Shown here: positions 35,177 through 46,400 of the stretch, piece by piece
Layout: the number at the start of each line of letters is the position of its first letter
Position numbering within the stretch: position 1 is the first letter of the stretch
Assembly: GCF_001687325.1 (NCBI RefSeq)
Contig: NZ_LZRD01000035.1
Span: 1 to 59,253 of the forward strand
Source of the DNA: Streptomyces sp. PTY087I2
GTDB lineage: Bacteria > Actinomycetota > Actinomycetes > Streptomycetales > Streptomycetaceae
Reading direction: 5' to 3'
Length of the DNA: 59,253 nucleotides
Translations under genes and position numbers: made by a program
Notes under the pieces: model-generated
Databases searched by the model: none
What the model saw: the letters and a program-made list of their open reading frames with translations, nothing else
What the model was told of the DNA's origin: nothing

Positions 35177-35872
35177 TCAGTGCCCCAGGTGTTTACGCAG
35201 CCGCTTCTGGAGATCCGCGACGAACTTTCCGCGCTTCGGCTTCGCCTCCACACTTCCGAACACCGCATAGCCGTTCACGACGACGACCGGGGCTTCCGGG
35301 TCCGTCGATTCGAGCGACTTCACCTCGAAACTGCCGAACACGCCGGTGCCGTTGCCGCGCAGCGAGATGTTCTCCGGGACGCGGACCTCGACGCTGCCGA
35401 AGATGGACGTCGCATTGATGACGGTGAAGCGTTGGCCGAAAAGCGCTTCGGTCAGATCGATCTCCACGTTACCGAAGAGCGCGAAGGCGTTCGTCCGGCC
35501 GCCGACCCGCCAGCGCCCCTTGCGGACGGAGCTGCTGAAGACCGCGACGAGATTGTCCGCGGGGCCTTCCGGGGCCTCGGGGCCGTAGCTGTACGGGCGC
35601 GGGCCCGGGCTCTGCGCGGTGGAACCGGAGGACGCGGGCAGGTCCCGGACCAGCGGCTGGAGCTCGCCGACGGTCTTGGCCCGGTAGACCAGGTCCACCC
35701 GCTCGGCGTGCTCGTCCGCCGTCAGGCGGCCCTCGGCCATCGCCTCCCGCAGGATGTCCGCGATCCGGTCGCGGTCGGCGTCGGAGGCCCGGATGTCGTC
35801 GCCGTTCAGGACTTCGGCGGGCGGTGGGACGGCCGGCCTGAGGGGCTGCTGGGGCTGCTTCTCTAGGTCCAC
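35177..35872 (-). CDS. DUF1707 protein with LiaF-like C-terminal domain
   Basis: A 231-residue protein. The N-terminal DUF1707 domain (about residues 25-75: DDIRASDADRDRIADILREAM, GRLTADEHAERVDLVYRAKT) is followed by a linker and a beta-helix-like domain with repeating FGNVEIDL, FGSVEVRVP, FGSFEVKS and FGSVEAKP units, as in LiaF/DUF2154 (cell wall-active antibiotic response) proteins. There is no membrane segment. TACGCT lies about seven bases before the GTG, so it may be leaderless. The role may be in envelope stress sensing, by analogy only. Confidence 0.82.
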   Translation of the reverse strand: MDLEKQPQQPLRPAVPPPAEVLNGDDIRASDADRDRIADILREAMAEGRLTADEHAERVDLVYRAKTVGELQPLVRDLPASSGSTAQSPGPRPYSYGPEAPEGPADNLVAVFSSSVRKGRWRVGGRTNAFALFGNVEIDLTEALFGQRFTVINATSIFGSVEVRVPENISLRGNGTGVFGSFEVKSLESTDPEAPVVVVNGYAVFGSVEAKPKRGKFVADLQKRLRKHLGH

Positions 35873-35947
35873 CGGCCCAGCGTACCCAAACGCGATAGAT
35901 CGCGACTACCCCTCCAACCGGCGCGCCCCCGTCGGGCCTGGGTCCAG

Positions 35948-35963
35948 GTGAGCCTTACCTCAC
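35948..35963. promoter_or_regulatory. Inverted repeat upstream of class I fumarase gene
   Basis: GTGAGCCTTACCTCAC has perfect 5-bp arms (GTGAG/CTCAC) around six bases, 87 bp upstream of the fumarase start. Possible operator; no regulator can be assigned. Confidence 0.35.
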
Positions 35964-36050
35964 AGGATCCGCCCGAAGCCGGCGTTCTACCCTGGTGGAC
36001 GCGCTGCCCGAGGGAGGTCAGCCGCTGTCGCCGAGTGAGGAATGGCCGTC

Positions 36051-37718
<1,668 letters not shown>

Positions 37719-37731
37719 GCTGTGACACACA

Positions 37732-37770
37732 GCCGAAGGGGCCCCTCTTTTATGGGTGGGCCCCTTCGGC
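37732..37770. terminator. Bidirectional hairpin terminator after fumarase
   Basis: Perfect 13-bp arms (GCCGAAGGGGCCC / GGGCCCCTTCGGC) around a 13-base T-containing loop, between the fumarase gene and the convergent LuxR-type gene. It also forms the left boundary of the biosynthetic cluster. Confidence 0.85.
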
Positions 37771-37785
37771 GTACCTCAGCGCCTC

Positions 37786-38787
37786 TCAGTCGTCCAGCAG
37801 GCCCGATGTCGCGACCAGATAGCCGAGTTGGGCCCGGCTGTTGCTGCCCAGCTGCTCGGAGACCTTGCGCATGTGCTCGGCGACGCTGCGGCGGCTCATG
37901 CCGATCCGGCGGGCGATGGCGGCGTCCGTCTCGCCGTTGACGACGGCCTGGAGGATCGCCCGCTGGAGGTCGGAGGTGACGACGGGGGTGCGCAGCGGCG
38001 CGCGTTCGGGGCGTACGGGGACGGCGCGGGACCACGCCTCGTCGAAGTGGCGGACCAGGAAGCGGACCAGCGACGGGTGCCGGACGCGCAGCGCGGTGTG
38101 CGGTTCGTCGGAGAACGGGATGAAGGCGAGGTCCCGGTCGAAGACGATGAACCGGTCCATGACCTCGGGCAGGGTCCTGATCTCGGCCCCTTCGGCGGTC
38201 ACCTGCTCGATGTAGGCGAGCGTGGTGCGGTCGGAGCGGACGGTGTGCTGGTAGAGGGTGCGCTGCCGGATGCCGCGCCGCAGATTGTTCAGATCGCGCG
38301 GCAGGGACTGCTCCAGGACGCGGGCGGGGCGTCCGCCGCCGGGGTGGGCGGTACGGACCTCGGCGCGGCAGCCGCTGACCCCGGCGTCCAGGGCCTTGCT
38401 GATGACGGCCTCGCCGGAGAGCCGGGTGAGGGCGGGGCGTTCGGGCCGGTGGACCTCGGCGTAGAGGCCCTCGAAGGCGGCGAGGGTGGCGCGGGTCGAG
38501 CGCAGGGTGCGGCGCTGCTCGACGATCGCCTTCTCGATCGGGGCGAGCGCGGCGAACGAAGCCGTCTCCGGCGGTACGGGGATGAGGTGGCCGGGCGAGT
38601 CCCGGTCGGCGACCAGCAGATGCAGGGAGAGCAGACAGGGGGGTGCGGCGGCGGCCGGGAGGCTGCCCTGTGTCAGCGCACGGCGATAGGTCGCGAGCGC
38701 CGCCTCGCAGGGTTGTTCCGGTATCGACCGGTCCGAGGGTGATTCACGGCAATCACATACCGGTGAGGGGGAATGATCGTCCTTCAC
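37786..38787 (-). CDS. LuxR-type helix-turn-helix regulator, probable cluster regulator
   Basis: A 333-residue protein with a C-terminal LuxR helix-turn-helix (about 265-330: LQRAILQAVVNGETDAAIARRIGMSRRSVAEHMRKVSEQLGSN in segments, ending RAQLGYLVATSGLL). The N-terminal 250 residues contain a helical region (EKAIVEQRRTLRSTRATLAAFEGLYAEV) and a phospholipase-D-like or sensor-like segment (FIVFDRDLAFIPF) seen in large groups of Streptomyces LuxR regulators. There is no receiver domain. It is divergent from the exporter and synthase operon with about 70 bp between, so it probably controls the cluster. The start is uncertain; the GTG at 38787 has no good ribosome site. Confidence 0.8.
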   Translation of the reverse strand: MKDDHSPSPVCDCRESPSDRSIPEQPCEAALATYRRALTQGSLPAAAAPPCLLSLHLLVADRDSPGHLIPVPPETASFAALAPIEKAIVEQRRTLRSTRATLAAFEGLYAEVHRPERPALTRLSGEAVISKALDAGVSGCRAEVRTAHPGGGRPARVLEQSLPRDLNNLRRGIRQRTLYQHTVRSDRTTLAYIEQVTAEGAEIRTLPEVMDRFIVFDRDLAFIPFSDEPHTALRVRHPSLVRFLVRHFDEAWSRAVPVRPERAPLRTPVVTSDLQRAILQAVVNGETDAAIARRIGMSRRSVAEHMRKVSEQLGSNSRAQLGYLVATSGLLDD

Positions 38788-38857
38788 AAGGATGCAGATT
38801 ACCTTTGTGCAATCGGGAGTCTCCCGCCCGGCTCCCGCGCTCGACCAGTATGAGCGG

Positions 38858-40285
38858 GTGACATCTGGAATCGGGAGTGCGGACGGGCCGACGGCGGACG
38901 AGCCGGACGACGGATCTCGAATGACCCGGGACACCGCGGTCTCCGAGCGCCGCTTTCGATTCCTGGTGGCCGGATACGCGGTGTCTTCCTACGGCACATT
39001 CCTGAATATGGTCGCGCTCAATCTCTTCGTCTACGAGACGACGGGCCGGGCGCTGGCCATGGGCCTGTTCATGGCGGTGCGGCTGGCCTCCGGATTCGTC
39101 GCCGGACTGGTCGTCGGCGGACTCCTTGCCCGTTTCAGCGCGAAAAGCATCATGCTGTGGGCGAATGTCGGCCAGGGCTCCGTGATGCTGGTGCTCATCC
39201 TGGCGCCGGACTCCGTGGTGACCGGGGCGCTGATGGCCGTCTCGGTGGTGATCGGGGCGTGCGGGACGCTGTTCATGGTCGCGCTGCGCAGCTCGATCCC
39301 GGAGATGGTCGGCGAGGACCGCAGGGCCTGGGCCAACTCCCTGTCGATCACCGGCCGTTCGCTGGCCATGGTGGCGGGGTTCGCCTCGGCGGGTGTGGTG
39401 GTGTCCCTCGTGGGGTACACCGCGGCCTTCCTGCTCGACATGGCGACGTTCGTGATCTGCGCGGTGACGGTGGCCCTGCTGCCGATCGCGGGCGGCAAGG
39501 GGGCGGGCAGCGAGGCCGGGGCCTCTGGCGCCGGGAAGGGCGAGAAGGAAGCGAAGAGCGGGCCGCGGTGGCGGCCGGTGGCCTTCCTGGCGCTCGCCGC
39601 CGCTCCCGGTCTGGGCCTGATGGTGGCCCTGCGCGGGGTCGACGCGTTCGGCTCCTCGTCCCACAACGCGGCGCTGCCGATCTACTCGACCTCGCTGGAC
39701 GCGTCGAACCCGGCGGTGTTCGTCAGCGCGTTCTGGTGTGTGTGGGCGCTCGGCAACATCGGCGCCCAGCAGGTGATCCAGCGGTACACCCAGCGCACCG
39801 GCAGGACCGTGGGGGCGCTCGGATTCGGCTACGGCACGGTGGTGATGTCGGCGGCGTTCATCGCGGCGTTCGCCGGGTTCCCGCTGGCGGTCACGGCGGT
39901 GATCGCGCTGATCGCGGGGGCCGCGGACGGTCTCACCGAGGTCGCGTACACCTCGCATCTCCAAACACTTCCGGCCACCTTGCGCGGCCATGCCTTCGGT
40001 CTTTCGGCCACTTTCGAGAACCTCGGTTTCGGGGTCGGCATGATCCTGGTGGCGGCGGCCCTCGACCGGTTCTCCCCGCTGGCCGTGGTGGGCTGGTCCC
40101 ACGGCGCCGCCATCGTCGTCGCCGTGGTGTTCCTGCTGCGGGTGGCGGCGCTGCGACGGGCGGAGCCCGCGGGCCCGATGGGGCGTGCGGGCGGGGCGGA
40201 GCGGGTGGGGCTGCGAAAGGAAGAGGCCGTTGAGGGACGACCGGATCGCGGTGATCGGGACGGCGCTGAGGTTTCCCGGGGCTGA
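38858..40285 (+). CDS. MFS exporter (EntS-like)
   Basis: A 475-residue major facilitator protein with about 12 membrane segments: FLVAGYAVSSYGTFLNMVALNLFVY, MAVRLASGFVAGLVVGGLLARF, VLILAPDSVVTGALMAVSVVIG and so on, with a charged central loop (about residues 205-230). It is most like the MFS_3/EntS group that exports siderophores and peptides. As the first gene of the synthase operon it probably exports the product. Start uncertain (GTG 38858 or ATG 38921; neither has a strong ribosome site). Its 3' end overlaps the PKS start by about 56 bp. Confidence 0.85.
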   Translation: MTSGIGSADGPTADEPDDGSRMTRDTAVSERRFRFLVAGYAVSSYGTFLNMVALNLFVYETTGRALAMGLFMAVRLASGFVAGLVVGGLLARFSAKSIMLWANVGQGSVMLVLILAPDSVVTGALMAVSVVIGACGTLFMVALRSSIPEMVGEDRRAWANSLSITGRSLAMVAGFASAGVVVSLVGYTAAFLLDMATFVICAVTVALLPIAGGKGAGSEAGASGAGKGEKEAKSGPRWRPVAFLALAAAPGLGLMVALRGVDAFGSSSHNAALPIYSTSLDASNPAVFVSAFWCVWALGNIGAQQVIQRYTQRTGRTVGALGFGYGTVVMSAAFIAAFAGFPLAVTAVIALIAGAADGLTEVAYTSHLQTLPATLRGHAFGLSATFENLGFGVGMILVAAALDRFSPLAVVGWSHGAAIVVAVVFLLRVAALRRAEPAGPMGRAGGAERVGLRKEEAVEGRPDRGDRDGAEVSRG

Positions 40286-43200
40286 CACCCCGGAGGCGTA
40301 CTGGCGCGACATCCGGGCGGGCACGAGCCGCGTACGCCGGTTCACCCGGGCCGAGTTCGCCGCGGCGGGGGTCCCGGCGGCGGAGTACGAGCGGCCGGGG
40401 TTCGGCGGGGCGAGCGCGCCCCTGGCGGATGTGGACGGCTTCGACGCCGGGTTCTTCGGGATGAGCGGACGGGAGGCGGAACTCACCGATCCGCAGCAGC
40501 GGCTGTTCCTGGAGTGCTGCTTCCACGCGCTGGAGGACGGGGGGTACGCGGGCGGGGAGGCCCTGTACGCGGCCGACAGGAGCGGGCACGCGGGCACCGG
40601 AAGCCGTTACGCGGGCGGCGACGGCGGCTCCGTACGGATCGGGGTGTACGGCAGTTCCGGATATCGGCTCTACTCGCTGCACAGCTATCTGGCGCACCAC
40701 CTCGCGGCGGAGGCCGGCTCCGGCGACTGGATGACCGTCAAGCAGGTCCAGGTCGGCAACTACACCGACTTCACCGCCACCCGGGCCGCCTTCCGCCTCG
40801 GTCTGACCGGGCCCGCGCTCACCGTGTCCACGGCCTGTTCCAGCGCCCTGGTCTCGGTGCATCTGGCCTGCCAGGCGCTGCGCGCCGGGGACGCGGACCT
40901 GATGCTGGTGGGCTCCGCCGCGCTGCATCTGCCGCAGGTCAGCGGCCATGTCCCGGTGAAGGGCTCCACGCTCTCCCCCACCGGCACGGTCCGGGCGTTC
41001 GACGCGGACGCGGACGGCACGGTCGGCGGGAACGGGGCCGCCGCCGTCCTCCTGAAACCGCTGGCGAAGGCGCTGGCCGACGGCGACACCGTGCATGCGG
41101 TGATCCTCGGCTCGGCGGTCACCAACGACGGCGCGGACAAACGGGGGTTCGCCGCCCCCGGGGTCGCCGGGCAGCGGGACGCGGTGCTCGGGGCGCTGCG
41201 CGCGGCGGACGTGGACGCGGCGTCGATCGGCTATGTGGAGGCGCACGGTACGGGGACGCTGAAGGGCGATCCGATCGAATTCGCCGCCCTGACCGAGGCG
41301 TTCCGCCGCCACACGGACCGGACCGGGTTCTGCGCGCTCGGCTCGACGAAGCCCGCCATCGGCCATCTGGACAGCGCGGCGGGGCTCGCGGGGCTGATCA
41401 AGGCCGTCGAGGTGCTGCGGCACGGGGTCGTCCCGCCGCTGGTGAACTTCGCCCGCCCCAACCCGGCGCTGGCGGTGGACGACAGCCCGTTCCTCCTGCC
41501 GGTACGGGAGCGGGGCTGGCCGCTGGCGGGGGTGCGGCGAGCCGGTGTGCACTCCATCGGCATGGGCGGTACGAACGCTCATGTGATCCTGGAGCAGGCG
41601 CCGGAGGCCGTGCCGGTGTCCGCCGCGCCGACGGCTGTTCCTGTGCCCGCGCTGCTGCCGCTGTCGGCCGCCGACGGGGACGCGCTGCGGGCGTACGCCA
41701 CCGCCCTGCGGGACCGCCTGGCGGGCGGGGCGTCGCCCTCCCCCGCCGATCTGCTGACCACGACGGCGCTCGGGCGGCGGCTCCTGCCGCACCGGCTGGT
41801 GGTCACGGCCGCGGACCCGGTGGCCGGGCTGGAGGCGTTCCTGTCCGGGGCCCCGGCGGGCGAGGCGTACACGACCGGGGTCGCCGACGGCGTACGGGAT
41901 CCGGCGCCGGTGTTCCTGTTCAGCGGGCAGGGCGGCGGCCACCCGGGCATGGGCGCCGAACTCGCCGCGCGCTTCCCGGTGGTGGCCGAGGTGCTGGAGT
42001 CCTGCGCCCGGGTGTACGCGGAGGAGGCCGGCCGGGACGACTTCCTGGACCGGATCGTCGGCGGGCAGGGCCCCGCGCGGTGGGACACCGCCTTCGCGCA
42101 GCCCGCCCTGTTCGCCCTCCAGATCGCCCAGGCCCGGCTGTGGCAGCGGCTCGGGGTCACCCCCGCCCGGGTCGCCGGGCACAGCGTCGGCGCGTACGCG
42201 GCGCTCTGCGTGGCCGGGGCGCTGGACACCGAGGACGCGATGCGGCTGGTCTGCGGGCGCGGGCGGCTGATGCAGGAACGGTCCGCCCCGGGCGCGATGG
42301 TCTCCGCGTTCGTCCCCCGGGCCCGGGTGCGGGAGCTGCTGGCAGCCGTCCCGGGGCTTGAGCTCGCCGTGGTCAACGGGGCCACACACCATGTGCTGGG
42401 CGGCTCCCCGGAGGCGGTGGACGCGGCGCGGGCGCTGCTGGCGGCGCGGGGCGAGGCGTACGAAGTGCTGGCGGTGGACCGGGCGTTCCACACGGCGCTG
42501 CTCGATCCGGCGCTGGAGGAGTTCCACGTACTGGCCGACAAGACGGAACCCCGCCCGCTGCACACGGAGTTCGTCGACGGGATCGACGGCACGGTCCGCC
42601 CCGCCGGATGGCGGCCGGACGCCGCGTATCTGGTCGCACAGGCCCGCCGTACGGCCGACTTCGCCGCCGTGCTCGGGGAGTTGGGCCCCTCTCCTCTGCT
42701 GCTGGAGCTGGGTCCGGCCGCCGTGCTGACGGGGCTGGTCCGCCGGGCGTCGCCGGACGCGGTCTGCGTACCGACGCGCGACTGGGAGCGGGCGGTGGCC
42801 GCGCTGCACTGCGCCGGGGCCGGGGTGGACTGGGCGGCGCTGCTCGACGGCTGCGGCGGCCGGCGCGTCCGGCTGCCCACGTACCCCTTCCAGCGGCGCT
42901 CCCATTGGCGGGGCCCCGCACCGTACGCTCACCCATCCCCACGCTCCACGGAGGACCGCATGACCGAACAGGCCGTACTGGACAGGGTGCTGGAGCTGAC
43001 CGCGCGCCATCTCGGCCACCGGTCCGACGAGGTCTCCGCCGACCGCACGTTCGTCGGGCTCGGCGCCGACTCGCTCCAGCTCATCGGGATGGTGCGGCAG
43101 TTGGAGGCCGAGTTCGGCACGGAGATCAGCATGCGGGAGGTCCTGGAGGAGGCGGGCACGCCCCGGCTGACGGCGGCGCTGATAGCCGGGCGGAAGGGTG

Positions 43201-43403
43201 CCCCGGCGGCCACAGTTGCTCCCGAGAGCGCAGCGGTGGCGGCGCCCGTGGCCGACGAGCCCGGGTACGCCACCCGGGCCGAGGTCGCCGCCCTGTCCGA
43301 GCAGATACGTCAACTGGCCGAGACCCAGGCCGCGATGCTCACCCAGCTCTCCGAAGCCGTCGCCCTGCTGACGGCCCGCACCAACGGGACGGACGCGCGA
43401 TGA
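40230..43403 (+). CDS. Type I polyketide synthase, KS-AT-ACP
   Basis: A 1057-residue single-module PKS. The ketosynthase (about 5-430) has the Cys203 nucleophile (STACSSAL) with His339 (EAHGTGT) and His379 (AIGHLDSAAG), so it is complete. The acyltransferase (about 560-860) has Ser652 in GHSVGAYA; the RAFH near residue 752 resembles the HAFH of malonyl-specific domains. The ACP (about 910-985) carries Ser948 (GADSLQL). The tail (about 1025-1057) is an amphipathic helix (YATRAEVAALSEQIRQLAETQ) likely to dock on the next protein. There is no loading domain and no reductive domain, so the beta-keto group stays for the downstream aminotransferase. TTG 40230 follows AAAGGAAGAGG; GTG 40185 is an alternative. 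The stop overlaps the next ATG. Confidence 0.93.
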   Translation: MRDDRIAVIGTALRFPGADTPEAYWRDIRAGTSRVRRFTRAEFAAAGVPAAEYERPGFGGASAPLADVDGFDAGFFGMSGREAELTDPQQRLFLECCFHALEDGGYAGGEALYAADRSGHAGTGSRYAGGDGGSVRIGVYGSSGYRLYSLHSYLAHHLAAEAGSGDWMTVKQVQVGNYTDFTATRAAFRLGLTGPALTVSTACSSALVSVHLACQALRAGDADLMLVGSAALHLPQVSGHVPVKGSTLSPTGTVRAFDADADGTVGGNGAAAVLLKPLAKALADGDTVHAVILGSAVTNDGADKRGFAAPGVAGQRDAVLGALRAADVDAASIGYVEAHGTGTLKGDPIEFAALTEAFRRHTDRTGFCALGSTKPAIGHLDSAAGLAGLIKAVEVLRHGVVPPLVNFARPNPALAVDDSPFLLPVRERGWPLAGVRRAGVHSIGMGGTNAHVILEQAPEAVPVSAAPTAVPVPALLPLSAADGDALRAYATALRDRLAGGASPSPADLLTTTALGRRLLPHRLVVTAADPVAGLEAFLSGAPAGEAYTTGVADGVRDPAPVFLFSGQGGGHPGMGAELAARFPVVAEVLESCARVYAEEAGRDDFLDRIVGGQGPARWDTAFAQPALFALQIAQARLWQRLGVTPARVAGHSVGAYAALCVAGALDTEDAMRLVCGRGRLMQERSAPGAMVSAFVPRARVRELLAAVPGLELAVVNGATHHVLGGSPEAVDAARALLAARGEAYEVLAVDRAFHTALLDPALEEFHVLADKTEPRPLHTEFVDGIDGTVRPAGWRPDAAYLVAQARRTADFAAVLGELGPSPLLLELGPAAVLTGLVRRASPDAVCVPTRDWERAVAALHCAGAGVDWAALLDGCGGRRVRLPTYPFQRRSHWRGPAPYAHPSPRSTEDRMTEQAVLDRVLELTARHLGHRSDEVSADRTFVGLGADSLQLIGMVRQLEAEFGTEISMREVLEEAGTPRLTAALIAGRKGAPAATVAPESAAVAAPVADEPGYATRAEVAALSEQIRQLAETQAAMLTQLSEAVALLTARTNGTDAR

Positions 43404-46400
43404 GCGCGGAGATATCCGGATCCGCCGAGGCTGTGGCCCGGGCGGCGGAGCTGTCGCGGACCCTCACGGCCCAACTCGCGGCGGCCCGCGCGCAGATGAC
43501 GGCGGAGGCCTCGGCACAGGTCCCGGCACAGGGCTCGGAGCCGGTCTCGGTGCAGGTCCCAGCGGAGGCCACAGCGACCGAGCCCCGGCCCGCCGAGGCG
43601 AGTGCGCACGGCCCCCGGCTCGTCGTGGACGCGGCGGGCGGCATGGCCGGGGCGGGGGCCGACGCGGCCCAGCGGGCCCACACCGCGTCGCTGATCCGGC
43701 GGTTCACCGAGCGCACCCGGACCTCCAAGGAGCTGGCCCAGCACCACCGTTCGGTGCTGGCGGACAGCCGGGCCGTCGTGGGGTTCCGGGACGCCACCAA
43801 GGAGATGCTGTACCCGGTCGCGGCCCGTTCGGCGCACGGCTCCCGGCTGGTCGACGTCGACGGCAACACGTACACCGACATCACCATGGGCTTCGGCGCG
43901 CTGCTGCTGGGCCATGAGGCGGAACCGGTCACCGAGGCCGTACGCCGCCACCTCGCCGACGGGCTGCGCTTCGGCCCCCGGTCCCCCGACACCGGCGAGG
44001 CGGCAGCCCTGCTCGCCTCGCTGACCGGCCTGGAGCGGGTCGCGTTCGCCTCGTCCGGTACGGAGGCGAACTCGGCGGCGATCCGGCTGGCCCGGGCCGC
44101 GACCGGGCGCGACAAGGTCGTCATGTTCCGGGGCTCGTACCACGGGCACATCGACTCCGTCCTCGGCCGCCCCGGCGGCCCCGGGCAGCACGCGGTGCCC
44201 GTCTCCCGGGGCATCCCGGACAGCGCGGTGGCGGAGCTGATCGTGCTGGAGTACGGGGAGCAGGAGTCGCTGGAGACGATCGACGCCCTCGGGGACACGA
44301 TCGCGGCCGTGCTCGTGGAGCCCGTGCAGTGCCGCAACCCGGGCCTGCGGCCGGTGGAGTTCGTACGGTCGCTGCGCGAACTCACCGCGCGCCGGGGCAT
44401 CGTGCTGCTCTTCGACGAGATGCTGACCGGGCTGCGCCCTCATCAACGCGGTGCGCAGGCGCATTTCGGGGTGGTGCCGGACCTCGCCACGTACGGCAAG
44501 GCGCTCGGCGGTGGCTTCCCGATCGGCGCGGTGGCCGGGCGGGCGGATCTGCTCGACGGGGTGGACGGCGGGTTCTGGCGGTACGGGGAGCCCGGCGGGC
44601 CCACGCGCGAGACCACGTTCATCGGCGGTACGTACATGCAGCACCCACTGTCGATGGCGGCGGCCCGTGCGGTGCTCACCCACCTCACCGAGCAGGGCCC
44701 CGGGCTCCAGAGCGGACTGAACGCCCGCACCCAGGCGCTCGCCGACCGGCTCAACGCCTTCTTCCGCGACGAGGAATTCCCGCTGGAGCTGGCGCACTTC
44801 GGGTCGATGTTCCGCTTCAAGCACCGCGCCGACCTGGAGTTGCTCTACCACCACCTCCAACTGCGCGGTGTGTACGTATGGGAGTGGCGCAGCTTCTACC
44901 TCTCGACCGCCCATACGGAGGAGGACGTGAACCGGGTCGCGGAGGCGGTGGAGGGGGCGCTGCGCGAGCTGCGCGACGGCGGGTTCTTTCCCCGGTCCAC
45001 TCCCCGCCCGGCGGCGGCCGTGAAGCCGGTCGAAGACCCGCGCCCCGCACCCGACTTCGGCGTCTACTTCTTCGGCGACTACCCGGAGAGCGAAGAAACC
45101 GCCGGGGCCGGCGAGGGCGGCACTCCTGCGGCGTACGACGCGCTCTTCGAGACCGTGCGCTTCGCCGACGAGCACGGCTTCTCCTCCGTCTGGCTGCCCG
45201 AGCGGCACTTCGACTCCTTCGGCGGGCTCTTCCCGAACCCCGCCGTGCTCGCCTCCGCCGTGGCCCGGGAGACCGAGCACGTCCGGATCAACGCGGGTTC
45301 GGTGGTCCTGCCGCTGCACGATCCGGTGCGGGTCGCCGAGGAGTGGTCGGTGGTCGACAACCTCTCCGGCGGCCGGGTCGGCATCGGCTGTGCGACCGGC
45401 TGGCACGCCCGGGACTTCGTCCTGTACCCGGACCGGTTCGCGGACCGGCGGCGGATCGCCTTCGACCACCTCGACGAGGTGCGACGGCTGTGGCGCGGGG
45501 AGGCGGTGCGGCGGCGCACGGGCGAGGGGGCGGAGGCGGAGATCCGGATCCGGCCGCGTCCGGTGCAGGAGGAGCCGCCGTTCTTCCTGGCGACCTCCGG
45601 GCAGCGGGCCTCGTACGAGGAGGCGGCCCGGCGCGGTCTCGGGGTCGTCACCAATCTGATGAGCCAGACCGTGGACGAGCTGGCCGCGAACATCGCGCAC
45701 TACCGGCGTACGCGGGCGGCGTGCGGGCTCGACCCGGACGCCGGGCGGGTGACGGTGCTGGTGCACACGTATCTCGGCGACGACCACGCCACCGCCCGGG
45801 CCGACGCGCTGGAGCCGATGGTGCGCTACCTGCGGTCCTCGCTGCTGATGCGCTCGGCGGCGACCGCGGCCGGGCAGCGGCGCGAGGACGTGGAGGCGGC
45901 GAGCGAGGAGGACCTGGACTATCTGTTCCGCCGGGCGTACGACCGCTACTGCGACCAGCGGGCCCTGATCGGTACGCCGGAGAGCGTCGCCCCGTTCGTG
46001 GCCGCGCTGCGCGGGGCCGGGGTGGACGAGATCGCCGCGCTGGTCGACTTCGGGATGGACCGGGAGCGGCTGCGGTCGGGGCTCGATCGGCTGGACGTGC
46101 TGCGCCGCCGGACGCGGGAGCGGGCGGCCGAGGCAGCGGCGGAGGCCGTACGGGAGACCGTCGCGCCCGCCACCTCCGCCCAGCGGCGGCTGTGGCTGGC
46201 CGCGCAGTTGCTGGAGAACCCTGCGGCGTACAACGAGACCCAGGCCGTACGGCTGCGCGGTCCGCTGGACGTGGCGGCGCTGCGGGTGGCGGTCGACGGT
46301 CTCGTCGAGCGGCACCCTGGGCTGCGGACGGTGTTCCGGGGCGAGGACGAGGCGGGCGTCGTCCAGGTCGTACGCGACGGGCTCCGCATCCCGTTGGCGG

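Noticed and set aside
39933..43313. Very long open frame of over 1,100 codons on the minus strand opposite the PKS and exporter genes
   Set aside because: It is the mirror of strongly coding forward genes with intact catalytic motifs. Its translation is Arg/Gly/Pro-rich without any family signature; high GC removes stop codons in this frame.
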